A stretch of 64,000 bases of DNA from Sphaerisporangium corydalis (GCF_025506355.1 NZ_JANZYP010000013.1:62001-126000), one strand, 5' to 3'. Shown: positions 52,524-61,675, counted from the first letter of the stretch. Notes: generated by a model not told the origin, from the letters alone. Numbers and translations are program-made.

Positions 52524-53944
52524 TCGGAGACCTCCGAATCAATGGCGGACAGGGTGGGGCGCCGGCCCATGGCGTAGGAGCCGGCGAGGATGATCAGGCC
52601 GATGGCGAGCCAGACGAAGCCGAGCACCTGGGCGGCGACCTTGGCGTTGATCACGACGTACAGCAGGATCAGGAAGCCGATCGCCGGGGCGACCAGGTGG
52701 CGCCACCAGTCGCGGCTGCGCTGGCGCACCACGTAGTGGACGATGACCGACACGTGCAGGGCGAGGAAGGCGGTCATGGCGCCGAAGTTCACCAGCGTGC
52801 TGAGCAGCGAGATCCCGTCGTCGCGCGAGCTCATGTACAGGCCGAGGACCAGGGACACCGCGGCGACCAGGAACGTGGCGTTGACCGGGACGCGGTGCTT
52901 GGGGTGGATCTTGCCGAGGAACTTCGGGAGCTGCCGGTCGCGGGCCATGGCGAACAGCAGGCGCGAGGTGGCCGCCTGCGCGACCAGGGAGTTGGCGAAT
53001 CCCCAGGCCACGGCGGTGGCGACGGCGGTGAGCACGCTCAGCCAGTGGCCGCCCGCGTACTCGGCGGTGGTGTAGAAGGACGCGGGGTCGTCCTTGGCGA
53101 GCAGCCCGGCGCGGTCGGGGACGAGCAGCGCGGCCACCCAGGTCTGCACGACGAACAGCACGCCGGCGAGCGCGAGCGCGTAGACCATGGACCTGCCGAG
53201 GCGGCGGGTGTCCTCGCGGCTCTCCTCGGCGAGCATCGAGATGCCGTCGAAGCCGAGGAAGGACAGCACCGCCACCGAGACGGCCCCGAACACCAGCGGC
53301 CAGGAGAACGTCGTGGAGTCGAACAGCGGGCTGAGCGCGGCGCCGTGGCCCTTGCCCTGGGCGAGGGCGACGAGCCCGATGACCAGGAAGATCGCCAGGA
53401 CGATCAGCTCCGCGACCAGCATGATCTTGTTCATGCGGGCGGTCATCTCGATGCCCATGTAGTTGACGATCGTGTTCAGCACGATGAAGCCGATCAGCCA
53501 GCCCCAGATCGGCACGGCGGGGATGAACGACGCCATCGCGGCGCTGGCCACCAGGTACAGCAGGGCGGGCACCAGCACGTAGTCCAGCAGGATGACCCAG
53601 CCGGCGAGGAAGCCCACCGGCGCGGAGATCCCCCGGCCCGCGTAGGTGTAGACCGAGCCCGCCATCGGGAACGCCTGCGCCATCTGCGCGTAGGACATCG
53701 CGGTGAACGCCATGGCGATCATGCCGATGACGTAGGCGAGCGCCACCATCCCGCCCGACGCCTTGAAGACGGTGCCGAAGATGCCGAACGGCGCGATCGG
53801 CACCATGAAGATCAGGCCGTAGATCAGCAGGTCGGTGAAGCTGAGTGAGCGCCGCAACTCCTGCTTGTAGCCGAAGCGTTCCACGGTGGGGCCCCCGGGC
53901 GGCGGGGACACGGACGAGGGCGATGCGTCTGAGGGAGAGGACAC
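52520..53944 (-). CDS. APC-family permease
   Basis: A membrane transporter of the amino acid-polyamine-organocation family with twelve predicted helices; FGIFGTVFKASGGMVALAYVIGMIAMAFTAMSYAQMA is the typical N-terminal signature. The start GTG 53944 is set by AAGGAG exactly 6 nt upstream (53951-53956); a GTG at 53959 would put that site inside the gene. The product is 474 residues with a Ser/Pro-rich cytoplasmic N-terminus. Coupling to the formamidase gene suggests uptake of an amide or related nitrogen compound rather than a standard amino acid. Confidence 0.9.
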   Translation of the reverse strand: MSSPSDASPSSVSPPPGGPTVERFGYKQELRRSLSFTDLLIYGLIFMVPIAPFGIFGTVFKASGGMVALAYVIGMIAMAFTAMSYAQMAQAFPMAGSVYTYAGRGISAPVGFLAGWVILLDYVLVPALLYLVASAAMASFIPAVPIWGWLIGFIVLNTIVNYMGIEMTARMNKIMLVAELIVLAIFLVIGLVALAQGKGHGAALSPLFDSTTFSWPLVFGAVSVAVLSFLGFDGISMLAEESREDTRRLGRSMVYALALAGVLFVVQTWVAALLVPDRAGLLAKDDPASFYTTAEYAGGHWLSVLTAVATAVAWGFANSLVAQAATSRLLFAMARDRQLPKFLGKIHPKHRVPVNATFLVAAVSLVLGLYMSSRDDGISLLSTLVNFGAMTAFLALHVSVIVHYVVRQRSRDWWRHLVAPAIGFLILLYVVINAKVAAQVLGFVWLAIGLIILAGSYAMGRRPTLSAIDSEVSE

Positions 53945-54001
53945 GGACGGCTCCTTCACAAGCGGGGGCAGAGCCGTACGATAGAGCTAATCCTTGAAAA
54001 C

Positions 54002-54013
54002 GGAAAGGTTTCC
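54002..54013. promoter_or_regulatory. Inverted repeat upstream of the permease-amidase operon
   Basis: GGAAAGGTTTCC has 5-bp arms around GG, 58 bp upstream of the permease start, and is flanked by two TTGAAA copies (53993-53998 and 54015-54020). It is a candidate operator for the nearby MarR protein; other regulators are equally possible. Confidence 0.4.
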
Positions 54014-54089
54014 ATTGAAAGTTGTACGCGCCGGTCATACCGTGCGATCCGCCCCCTGCCGGGCGCGCCTCCAGGAGCCCCGCGAGGGC

Positions 54090-55190
54090 CTAGGCGGAGG
54101 TGACCACGTCGAAGTCGAGCCCGTCGGCCCGGCCCACGTACACCCGCTGCCGCACGTGGCGGCCGGAGAGGGTCAGCCGGCCACGCCCGCTGACGATCGT
54201 GGTGCCGTCGGCGACCGCCTCGATCGCGGGCACCGCCAGCGTCCCGGCCCGGCGGGCCAGGGCCGTCAGCATGAGCACGCCCTCGTAGCAGCCGTGCCCG
54301 TGCCCGTTCAGCAGCGGCGCGGCCGGCCCGAACCTGCGGGTGTACCGCTCGGCCAGGCCGAGGTTGGCGTCGCCGGGGATGCTGCCGAAGTAGCCCATCG
54401 CGGCGTACAGCTCGCCGGTGGCGTCGCCGCCGATGGCCAGCAGGCCGTGCTCCTCCAGCGCGCCGCACAGCCGGGGGACGTCGAGCCCGCTCGCCGTGAA
54501 CGCCCGGTTGAACGCGACCAGGTCGCTGCCGATGAGGTTGAGCAGCACGGCGTCCGGCCGGACGGCGGCCAGCTCCTCGATCAGCGGGGCCATGGCGGTG
54601 GTGCCGGAGGGGACGAACCGCTCGCCGACCACCGTCGCCGACCGGGCCCGGAGGTGGCGGCGCGCCGAGGCGTGGACCAGGCGCGGCCAGACGTAGTCGT
54701 TGCCGAGCAGGAACCAGCGCCGGGCCCGCCGGTGGTCGATCAGCCAGTCGAGACCTGGGCCGACCTGCCGGGACGCGGGCTCGCCGAGGTAGTAGACGCC
54801 CCGCTCACGGGCGCCGCCCTCGTACGGGGGCGTGTAGACGAACGGGACCGCGCCGCCGAGCGAGCGCTCGATCGCCACGCGCACGTCGCTGGCGTGCGTG
54901 CCGACCAGCGCCTGCACCGCACCGGCGCGCACCAGCCCGGCCACCTCGCGGGCGACCTGCCCCGGGCCGCGGCCGCCGTCCACCAGGACCAGCTCGACCG
55001 GCCTGCCCAGCACCCCGCCGGCGGCGTTGACCTCGGCCGACGCCAGCATGGCGCAGTTGATCGCGCACGGCCCGAGCAGGCCGAGCACGCCGGAGACCGG
55101 CACCACCAGGCCGACGCGCAGCGTGTCGGACCGCAGAAGGTGAGCTTCGAGGGGGTCGATGACCACCGTGACGGGATCGGTCACGAGCAA
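54090..55190 (-). CDS. Cytoplasmic AmiC-like amide sensor
   Basis: A 366-residue periplasmic-binding-fold protein similar to UrtA/AmiC. The core [50 protein letters not shown] is typical, but there is no signal peptide or lipobox, so it should stay in the cytoplasm. In Pseudomonas, AmiC is such a cytoplasmic amide sensor acting on the antiterminator AmiR; no AmiR/ANTAR gene is visible here. The start TTG 55190 is set by AAGGAGG 6 nt upstream. It is divergent from a MarR gene only 41 bp away and upstream of the permease-amidase genes on the same strand. Confidence 0.8.
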   Translation of the reverse strand: MLVTDPVTVVIDPLEAHLLRSDTLRVGLVVPVSGVLGLLGPCAINCAMLASAEVNAAGGVLGRPVELVLVDGGRGPGQVAREVAGLVRAGAVQALVGTHASDVRVAIERSLGGAVPFVYTPPYEGGARERGVYYLGEPASRQVGPGLDWLIDHRRARRWFLLGNDYVWPRLVHASARRHLRARSATVVGERFVPSGTTAMAPLIEELAAVRPDAVLLNLIGSDLVAFNRAFTASGLDVPRLCGALEEHGLLAIGGDATGELYAAMGYFGSIPGDANLGLAERYTRRFGPAAPLLNGHGHGCYEGVLMLTALARRAGTLAVPAIEAVADGTTIVSGRGRLTLSGRHVRQRVYVGRADGLDFDVVTSA

Positions 55191-55231
55191 GAGTATCCTC
55201 CTTGCGCACGCCCGGACGGAGGGAACCCTCG

Positions 55232-55663
55232 ATGGTGACCACGGGACTCGGATCGTCCCTCGCGTATCTGCTGAGCCGCGCCGAGCGCAGCGTGAACCGC
55301 GACCTGGCCGCGGTGCTCACCGCCGAGGAGGTGACCGTCGACCAGTGGCGCATCCTCCAGGCGCTCGCCGACGGGCGCGGTCACTCGATGGGCGATCTCG
55401 CCGAGGCCGCCCTGATGCCGCACCCCACGCTCACCAAGGCCGTGGACCGGCTCGTCGAGCGGGCCGTGGTCTACCGCGGGCATGATCCGGCCGATCGCCG
55501 CAAGGTGGCGGTGTTCCTCGCCGATCGGGGCGACGACCTGCTCGGCCGCCTGGAGGCGGGGATCGCCGAGCACCACCGGGCCATCCTCGCGACCTACGGC
55601 GCGGCCCGCACCGAACGCCTGATGAGCGAGCTCGAACACCTGGTGCGTTCCCTCGAAGGCTGA
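55232..55663 (+). CDS. MarR-family regulator
   Basis: A 143-residue winged-helix regulator: GDLAEAALMPHPTLTKAVDRLVERAVVYRGHDPADRRKVAVFLADRG is the HTH and wing. ATG 55232 with GGAGGG upstream is chosen over GTG/TTG codons nearer the divergent gene. The 41-bp spacing to the AmiC-like gene means both promoters overlap and one bound dimer could control both. It probably regulates amide utilisation. Confidence 0.88.
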   Translation: MVTTGLGSSLAYLLSRAERSVNRDLAAVLTAEEVTVDQWRILQALADGRGHSMGDLAEAALMPHPTLTKAVDRLVERAVVYRGHDPADRRKVAVFLADRGDDLLGRLEAGIAEHHRAILATYGAARTERLMSELEHLVRSLEG

Positions 55664-55742
55664 CCTCGCCGGCCTCGTAGCCGACCTCGACCAGGGCTGT
55701 TTGCGCATAGGGTTCATAACGCTGTTCAAAAGAGGAGGTCAC

Positions 55743-57323
55743 GTGCCCGAGCTGGTGATAGGGCCGATGCTGCGCTACGTCGACGAGACGAGCGCGTCCA
55801 TCTGGGTCGAGACGAGCGAGCCGTGTGAGGTCACCGTCGAGGTCGATGGCACGCGCGCGGCCGACCGCACCTTCACCCTGCACGGCCACCACTACGCGAT
55901 CGTCGACGTGGAGGGCACCGGCGCCTACGCCGTAGAGCTGGACGGGCGGAGGGTGTGGCCGCTGGAGGGGGCGCCCGACAGCCAGATCTGCCCGCTCGAA
56001 GAGCTCGGCCGGGTCGTCTTCGGCTCGTGCAGGACCACGGTCCCGCACGACGACGAGCACGTGGCCACGCACGGCGTCGACGTCCTGCGCGAGTTCGGCG
56101 TGCGGCTGATGGAGGGGGCCGACCTCCCCAGCCTGCTGCTGTTCCTCGGCGACCAGGTGTACGCCGACGAGCCGTCGCAGGAGATGCTCGACTTCATCCA
56201 CGCCCGCAGGCAGGACGGGCCTGAGGAGATCGTCGACTTCGAGGAGTACGCCGAGCTGTACCGGCTGGCCTGGACCGACCCGGTGGTCCGGTGGGTGCTG
56301 TCGACCGTGCCGACCGCGATGATCTTCGATGACCACGACGTGCGCGACGACTGGAACACCTCCATCGCCTGGCGGCGCAAGATGGCCGACGTGCCGTGGT
56401 GGAAGAACCGGATCACCTCGGCGCTCGGCGCGTACTGGGTCTACCAGCACCTCGGCAACCTCTCGCCGTCCGAGCGCAAGGCCGACCCGATGTACGCCGA
56501 GCTGCACGGCCGCGACACCGACGGGGCGGCGCTGCTCGACGAGTTCGCCAGGAAGGCCGACGAGGACCCCTCCTCGACGCGGTGGAGCTACACGCGCGAC
56601 GTCGGCGGGACCCGGCTGATCATGCTGGACACCCGCTGCGCGCGGGAGCTCGACCCGCAGAACCGCCGGATGCTCGACGAAGACGAGTGGACCTGGTTCA
56701 CCGAACAGGCCACCGGCGGCGTGGACCACCTGCTGATCGGCTCCTCGGTCCCGGTGTTCCTGCCGAGCGGCATCTTCGACGTCGAGAGCTGGAACGAGGC
56801 CGTCGCCGGCGGCGCCTGGGGGCGCAGGGCGGCGGTGTGGGGCGAGAAGATCCGGCAGGCGCTCGACCTGGAGCACTGGGGGGCCTTCCGCCGGTCGTTC
56901 GAGGAGCTGGGCAGCCTGCTCGTCGACATCGCGGCGGGCCGCAAGGGGCGCGCCCCGGCCACCATCGTGCTGATGTCCGGGGACGTGCACTACTCCTACC
57001 TGGCGGCGGCGGGCCCCGCCTCGGCCGACCTGGAGTCCGCCCGCATCTACCAGGCGGTCTGCTCGCCGATCCGCAACCCGCTGAGCCGCACGCTGCGCCT
57101 GGCCAACGTGATCGGGTCCTTCGGGGTCGCCAGCGTCGTGGGCGGCATCCTGGTCCGCATGGCGAGGCTGCCCCGCCGCACCCTGCGGTGGAAGATCACC
57201 AACGGCCCGTGGTTCCCCAACGCGCTCGGGACGATCGACCTGGACGGCCGGTCCGCGGGGCTGCGCTGGCACACCGCGCGCCCCGACTACGAGGAACTGG
57301 TCGAGATCCGGCTGACCGACTGA
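55743..57323 (+). CDS. PhoD-like alkaline phosphatase/phosphodiesterase
   Basis: A 526-residue PhoD-family metallophosphoesterase. It has an N-terminal Ig-like beta domain (1-90) and then the metal-binding motifs FGSCR, FLGDQVYADE, FDDHDVRDDWN and SGDVHYSYL. Classical PhoD is exported by Tat, but this protein has no signal peptide, so it appears cytoplasmic. GTG 55743 is preceded by GAGGAGG. Its last 37 bp overlap the convergent rocD gene. Confidence 0.88.
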   Translation: MPELVIGPMLRYVDETSASIWVETSEPCEVTVEVDGTRAADRTFTLHGHHYAIVDVEGTGAYAVELDGRRVWPLEGAPDSQICPLEELGRVVFGSCRTTVPHDDEHVATHGVDVLREFGVRLMEGADLPSLLLFLGDQVYADEPSQEMLDFIHARRQDGPEEIVDFEEYAELYRLAWTDPVVRWVLSTVPTAMIFDDHDVRDDWNTSIAWRRKMADVPWWKNRITSALGAYWVYQHLGNLSPSERKADPMYAELHGRDTDGAALLDEFARKADEDPSSTRWSYTRDVGGTRLIMLDTRCARELDPQNRRMLDEDEWTWFTEQATGGVDHLLIGSSVPVFLPSGIFDVESWNEAVAGGAWGRRAAVWGEKIRQALDLEHWGAFRRSFEELGSLLVDIAAGRKGRAPATIVLMSGDVHYSYLAAAGPASADLESARIYQAVCSPIRNPLSRTLRLANVIGSFGVASVVGGILVRMARLPRRTLRWKITNGPWFPNALGTIDLDGRSAGLRWHTARPDYEELVEIRLTD

Positions 57324-58546
57324 GACAGCTCCGACAGGACGGCGGCGAGCTGGTCGACGGCCCAGTTCAGGTCCTCCTCCGACACCACCAGCGGCGGCGC
57401 GAGGCGGATCGTGGAGCCGTGGGTGTCCTTGGCCAGCACTCCGCGCCGCATCAGCGCCTCGCAGACCTCGCGGCCGGTGCCGATCGAGGGGTCGACGTCC
57501 ACCCCGGCCCACAGTCCACGGCCCCGGACGGCGATGACGCCGTGGCCGCCCTGGTCGGCGGGCCCGATCAGGGCGCGCAGCCGTTCGTGCAGGACCGCGC
57601 CGAGCTCCTTGGCCCTGGCCTGGTACTCGCCGGTGCGCAGCAGCCCGATGACGGCGCTCCCCACGGCGCAGGCCAGCGGGTTGCCGCCGAACGTCGAGCC
57701 GTGCTGGCCGGGCTTGATGACCCCGAGCACGCCGGCGTCGGCGACCACGGCCGACACCGGGACGACGCCGCCGCCGAGCGCCTTGCCCAGCACGTACATG
57801 TCGGGCACCACGCCGTCGTGGTCGCAGGCGAACGTGTCACCGGTGCGGCCGAGGCCCGACTGGATCTCGTCGGCGATGAGCAGCACGTTGTTCTCGGTGC
57901 AGATCTCCCTGACCTGCGCCAGGTACCCGGCGGGCGGCACCAGCACGCCCGCCTCGCCCTGGATCGGCTCGATCAGCACCGCGACGGTGTCGGCGTCGAT
58001 GGCCTCCCGGATCGCCTCGGCCGAGCCGTACTTCACGATCGTGAAGCCGGGCGTCGCCGGGCCGAAGCCGTCGCGGGCGTCCGGGTCGGTGGAGAAGCTC
58101 ACGATCGTGGTGGTACGGCCGTGGAAGTTGTCCTCCATGACCACGATGTTCGCCCGGCCGGGGGTGACCCCCTTGACGTCGTAGCCCCACTTGCGGGCCA
58201 CCTTGATCGCGGTCTCGACGGCCTCGGCGCCGGTGTTCATCGGCAGGACCATGTCCTTGCCGCACAGGTCGGCGAGGCCCTGGCAGAAGTCGGCGAACCG
58301 GTCGTGGAAGAACGCCCGGCTGGTCAGCGTGAGCCGCTGGAGCTGGTCCTGGGCGGCCTTGAGGATCTCGGGGTTGCCGTGGCCGAAGTTCAGCGACGAG
58401 TACCCGGCCAGGCAGTCGAGGTAGCGCGTGCCCTCCACGTCGGTGACCCAGGCGCCGAGGGCCTCGCGGACGACGACGGGAAGCGGGTGGTAGTTGTGGG
58501 CGCTGCGCCGCTCGCTCAGCTCGATGAGTTCCCTGGTGGTGCTCAT
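57287..58546 (-). CDS. rocD: Ornithine aminotransferase
   Basis: A 419-residue class III PLP-dependent aminotransferase converting ornithine to glutamate semialdehyde. Diagnostic segments are the YLDCLAGYSSLNFGHGNPEIL start region, NTGAEAVETAIKVARKW, LIADEIQSGLGRTG and the PLP lysine in VLGKALGGGVVPVSA. ATG 58546 overlaps the DDAH-like stop by 4 bp. The C-terminus overlaps the convergent phosphatase gene by 37 bp. Confidence 0.93.
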   Translation of the reverse strand: MSTTRELIELSERRSAHNYHPLPVVVREALGAWVTDVEGTRYLDCLAGYSSLNFGHGNPEILKAAQDQLQRLTLTSRAFFHDRFADFCQGLADLCGKDMVLPMNTGAEAVETAIKVARKWGYDVKGVTPGRANIVVMEDNFHGRTTTIVSFSTDPDARDGFGPATPGFTIVKYGSAEAIREAIDADTVAVLIEPIQGEAGVLVPPAGYLAQVREICTENNVLLIADEIQSGLGRTGDTFACDHDGVVPDMYVLGKALGGGVVPVSAVVADAGVLGVIKPGQHGSTFGGNPLACAVGSAVIGLLRTGEYQARAKELGAVLHERLRALIGPADQGGHGVIAVRGRGLWAGVDVDPSIGTGREVCEALMRRGVLAKDTHGSTIRLAPPLVVSEEDLNWAVDQLAAVLSELSQSVSRISTSSS

Positions 58547-59343
58547 GCGCGGATCTCCAGTGTGCAGCACTTCGGACCGCCGCCGGCCTTGCGCAGTTCG
58601 CTCAGGTCGACGGGGATGACGTTGAGACCCCTGCGCTTCAGCTCCAGGGCGAGCTCGCCGGCCTCGACGTTCAGGACGACGTTGTGGCCGTCGCTGACGG
58701 CGTTGAGGCCGAGCACGGCGGCGTCGTCGGCGGAGGCCAGGACGGCGTCGGGGAACATGCGCCCGAGCACTTCCCGGCTGCCCGGCGAGAACGCGCCCGG
58801 ATAGTACGCCACGGTGCGCCCGTCGATCGGGAACAGGGCGGTGTCGAGGTGGTAGTAGCGCGGGTCGACGAGCTGGAGGGTCACCACGGGGCGGCCGAGG
58901 AACTCCTGGGCCTCCTTGTGCGCGGTGATCGAGGTGCGGAAGCCGGTGCCGGCCAGGATCACCTCGTCCAGGGTGAGGAAGTCGCCCTCGCCCTCGTTGG
59001 TCCAGGACGGCTCCATGACCGGGCCGTACCCGTTGCCGGTGAACCACCGCAGGTAGGCGGGGCCCTCGGCGGCGCGCTCGGCGCTCGCGAACTTCGCCCC
59101 GTAGACCCGGCCGCCCACCACCAGGGCGCCGTTGGCGGCGAACACCATGTCCGGCAGGCCGTCGATCGGGTCGATCAAGCTGACCGTGTGGCCCAGTTCC
59201 TCGTAGACGTCCTTGAGCTGTTCCCACTGGCGGACGGCGGTGGCGGCGTCCGCCCCCGTGGCCGGGTCCATCCAGGGATTGATCGCGTAGGTGACCGCGA
59301 AGTGGTCGGGACGACACATGAGGTAATGCCGGCTGCGCGCCAT
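58543..59343 (-). CDS. ddaH: Dimethylarginine dimethylaminohydrolase-like enzyme
   Basis: A 266-residue guanidino-group-modifying enzyme. It shows the acidic EGEGDFL segment, the catalytic His in YYHLDTALFP and the nucleophilic Cys near the end (GGGPKCCTLEI). By family it hydrolyses dimethylarginine to citrulline, but operon pairing with ornithine aminotransferase suggests the natural substrate could be arginine with ornithine as product, as in the related arginine dihydrolases. ATG 59343 has GGAG 6 nt upstream. The Lrp gene upstream on the same strand is the likely regulator. The 240-bp gap 59344-59583 shows no gene. Confidence 0.85.
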   Translation of the reverse strand: MARSRHYLMCRPDHFAVTYAINPWMDPATGADAATAVRQWEQLKDVYEELGHTVSLIDPIDGLPDMVFAANGALVVGGRVYGAKFASAERAAEGPAYLRWFTGNGYGPVMEPSWTNEGEGDFLTLDEVILAGTGFRTSITAHKEAQEFLGRPVVTLQLVDPRYYHLDTALFPIDGRTVAYYPGAFSPGSREVLGRMFPDAVLASADDAAVLGLNAVSDGHNVVLNVEAGELALELKRRGLNVIPVDLSELRKAGGGPKCCTLEIRA

Positions 59344-59583
59344 CTATCACTCCGTCTGATAACGGCTGGTCGGGGATGGCTTCAGCCTAGGAAGGGGGAA
59401 AGGTCCGGACCAGCGGCGGAGCTTGCGCGCGCCCGAAGATCGGTTGCGTGCATCGAGGGCGGCGCGGCGATTTATTGCGTAGGCAGGAAACGCCGTTTGG
59501 GTCGTCCCAAGTTGGAGGTCGCGCAGGTTACGCACCGTTTCGCGCGCGTGTCATGACGGGGGCTCGATGGATGATCGCCGAGG

Positions 59584-60054
59584 TCAGTCCGCGCGTGGTG
59601 CCGCGTTGGCCGCGTGCGGGGTGTCGTCGATGAGGCGCGACAGTACGATCGCGCTCTTGGTGCGCACGACGAAGGCCTCGGCGGCGACCCGCTCGATCAC
59701 CTGCTCGACGTGCCGGACGTCCTTGGCCCGGATGTGCAGCAGCGCGTCAGCCTCGCCGGTGATCGTGCACGCGGAGATCACCTCGGGCAGCCGGGCGACG
59801 GCCAGGCCGATCTCGGCGGGGGAGGTCTTGCCCCGGCAGAACAGCTCGACGTACGCCTCGGTGGTCCAGCCGAGGGCCGAGGGCTCCACGCGGGCGGTGA
59901 ACCCGGTGATGGCGCCGCTGCTCAGCAGGCGGTCGACCCGCCGCTTCACCGCCGGCGCCGAAAGCCCGATTTGATGCCCTATTTCGGCGTATGTCGATCG
60001 AGCGTCTTCGACGAGGGCTCCGACAATCGCCCGATCAAGCGCATCCAACTCCAC
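59584..60054 (-). CDS. Lrp/AsnC-family regulator
   Basis: A 156-residue Lrp-type protein: HTH at STYAEIGHQIGLSAPAVKRRVDRLLSSGAI and a RAM ligand domain (VISACTITGEADALLHIRAKDVRHVEQVI). GTG 60054 (MELDALDRAIVGAL) is the natural family start; an ATG-type start at 60108 would add 18 unsupported residues. It lies upstream of ddaH-rocD on the same strand, and such regulators commonly activate arginine/ornithine catabolism. It is divergent from the ABC exporter. Confidence 0.9.
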   Translation of the reverse strand: MELDALDRAIVGALVEDARSTYAEIGHQIGLSAPAVKRRVDRLLSSGAITGFTARVEPSALGWTTEAYVELFCRGKTSPAEIGLAVARLPEVISACTITGEADALLHIRAKDVRHVEQVIERVAAEAFVVRTKSAIVLSRLIDDTPHAANAAPRAD

Positions 60055-60121
60055 GATGACCTGTATACAGCCGGGACGCGCGCGGCACACAGTTCGGGGT
60101 CGATGCAAAGTTTAAGTGACT

Positions 60122-60140
60122 CCAAATTTGGTGTTAGTCT
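60122..60140 (+). promoter_or_regulatory. Palindrome and -10 element of the ABC exporter
   Basis: CCAAATTTGG (60122-60131) is a perfect 10-bp palindrome. TAGTCT (60135-60140) fits a -10 hexamer and ends 7 nt before the ATG at 60148, so the mRNA would be leaderless. The palindrome sits between -10 and -35 and could be an operator. Confidence 0.45.
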
Positions 60141-60147
60141 ACCCAGC

Positions 60148-60906
60148 ATGATTCACGCCACAGGTCTCACCCGGACCTTCACCACCAAGACCGCGACGGT
60201 CGACGCCGTCAGGGGAGTGGACCTCGACGTCTCGCCAGGCGAGATCGTCGGGTTCCTCGGCCCCAACGGCGCGGGCAAGACCACCACACTGCGCATGCTC
60301 ACCACCCTCCTGCGTCCCTCCGGCGGCACCGCCACCGTCGCCGGCCACGACCTGACCACCGAGCCCACCGAGGTGCGGCGCCGCATCGGGTACGTCCCCC
60401 AGGGCGGGTCGGTCGGCCCCGCCGCCCTGATCGGCGAGGAACTGGAGCTCCAGGCCCGCCTGTACGGTCTCGGCCTCCCGGCGGCGCGCGAGCGGGTGAC
60501 CGAGCTGCTGGACCGGCTCGGCCTGACCGCCCTGGCCGCGCGCCCGGCCGCGTCACTCTCCGGCGGGCAGCGGCGGCGCGTCGACATCGCGATGGGCCTG
60601 GTCCACCGGCCCGGCCTGCTGTTCCTGGACGAGCCGACCACCGGCCTGGACCCGCGCGGCAGGGCGGACCTGTGGGACGACATCCGGCGGCTGCGCGCGG
60701 AGAGCGGGCTGACGGTGTTCCTGTCCACGCACTACCTGGACGAGGCCGACGCCCTGTGCGACCGCGTCCTGATCATCGACGCCGGGCGCATCGTCAGCGA
60801 GGGCGAGCCCGAGGCGCTCAAGTCCGGGATCGGCCCGGGGGCGACGCTCGACGACGTCTTCCTGGCCGTCACCGGGCGCGCCCTGCGCGAGGAGGCCGCC
60901 GCGTGA
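60148..60906 (+). CDS. ABC-2 exporter ATPase (DrrA-like)
   Basis: A 252-residue ATPase with Walker A GPNGAGKTTT, signature LSGGQRRRVDIAMGL, Walker B LLFLDEPTTGLDP and the switch STHYLDEAD, matching the DrrA-type drug/lipid exporter class. The C-terminal TLDDVFLAVTGRALREE is typical of this group. No ribosome site is seen and the -10 element lies just upstream, consistent with leaderless translation from ATG 60148. It overlaps the permease by 4 bp. Confidence 0.92.
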   Translation: MIHATGLTRTFTTKTATVDAVRGVDLDVSPGEIVGFLGPNGAGKTTTLRMLTTLLRPSGGTATVAGHDLTTEPTEVRRRIGYVPQGGSVGPAALIGEELELQARLYGLGLPAARERVTELLDRLGLTALAARPAASLSGGQRRRVDIAMGLVHRPGLLFLDEPTTGLDPRGRADLWDDIRRLRAESGLTVFLSTHYLDEADALCDRVLIIDAGRIVSEGEPEALKSGIGPGATLDDVFLAVTGRALREEAAA

Positions 60907-61628
60907 CCGCGCTGATCATGGCTCGCCACTACGTCCGCGTGACGATGCGCAACAAGCTCGCGCTGGTCTTCGGCGCCCTGCAGCCCGTGCTGTACCTGGT
61001 CCTGTTCGGCCCGCTGTTCGCCCGCAGCGGGGCCGGCTCCTGGAACGTCCTGGTCCCCGGCCTGCTGGTGCAGCTCGGGCTGCTCAGCGCGGGGATGAGC
61101 GGGTTCGGCATCGTCTTCGACCAGCGCTTCGGCGTGCTCGAACGGCTGCGCGTCACCCCGGCGGGCCGGATGTCGCTGCTGCTCGGCCGCGTGCTCAAGG
61201 ACACCCTGGTCCTGCTGATCCAGGCGGCCGGGCTGATCCTGCTCGGGTACGCCTTCGGGCTGCGGGCGCCGCTGCCCGGGGTGGCGCTCGGCCTGCTGCT
61301 CGTGCTGCTGCTCGCGGTCAGCCTGTCCTCGATGTCGTACGCGCTGGCGCTGACGCTGAACCAGGACCTGTTCGCGCCCATCATGAGCACGGTGCTGGTG
61401 CCCCTGCTCCTGCTGTCGGGCGCGCTGCTGCCCATGTCACTGGCCCCGGGATGGCTGGACGTGGTGTCGAGGCTCACCCCGTTCCGCTACGTCGTCGAGG
61501 CGCTGCGCGCGTTCTTCGCGGGGGGCTACACCTCGGCGGACGCCCTGGTCGGCACCGGGGTGACCCTGGCGTTCGTCGTCGCAGGAGTCGCGGTGGGCAC
61601 ACGGCGCTTCCAGCACGAGAACGCCTGA
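60903..61628 (+). CDS. ABC-2 exporter permease (DrrB-like)
   Basis: A 241-residue membrane subunit with six predicted helices and the ABC-2 permease motif MSLAPGWLDVVSRLTPFRYVVEALR near the end. GTG 60903 overlaps the ATPase stop. Together they form a two-gene exporter of unknown substrate. Confidence 0.9.
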   Translation: MTALIMARHYVRVTMRNKLALVFGALQPVLYLVLFGPLFARSGAGSWNVLVPGLLVQLGLLSAGMSGFGIVFDQRFGVLERLRVTPAGRMSLLLGRVLKDTLVLLIQAAGLILLGYAFGLRAPLPGVALGLLLVLLLAVSLSSMSYALALTLNQDLFAPIMSTVLVPLLLLSGALLPMSLAPGWLDVVSRLTPFRYVVEALRAFFAGGYTSADALVGTGVTLAFVVAGVAVGTRRFQHENA

Positions 61629-61675
61629 ATCTCACGAACCCGGGGCGGGAGGGGGTGCCGCGACCCATGGAACGA

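Noticed and set aside
54090-55190. ABC transporter binding lipoprotein
   Set aside because: The fold matches, but there is no signal peptide or lipobox from the SD-supported TTG start, and no ABC permease or ATPase is adjacent; an AmiC-like sensor is more consistent.
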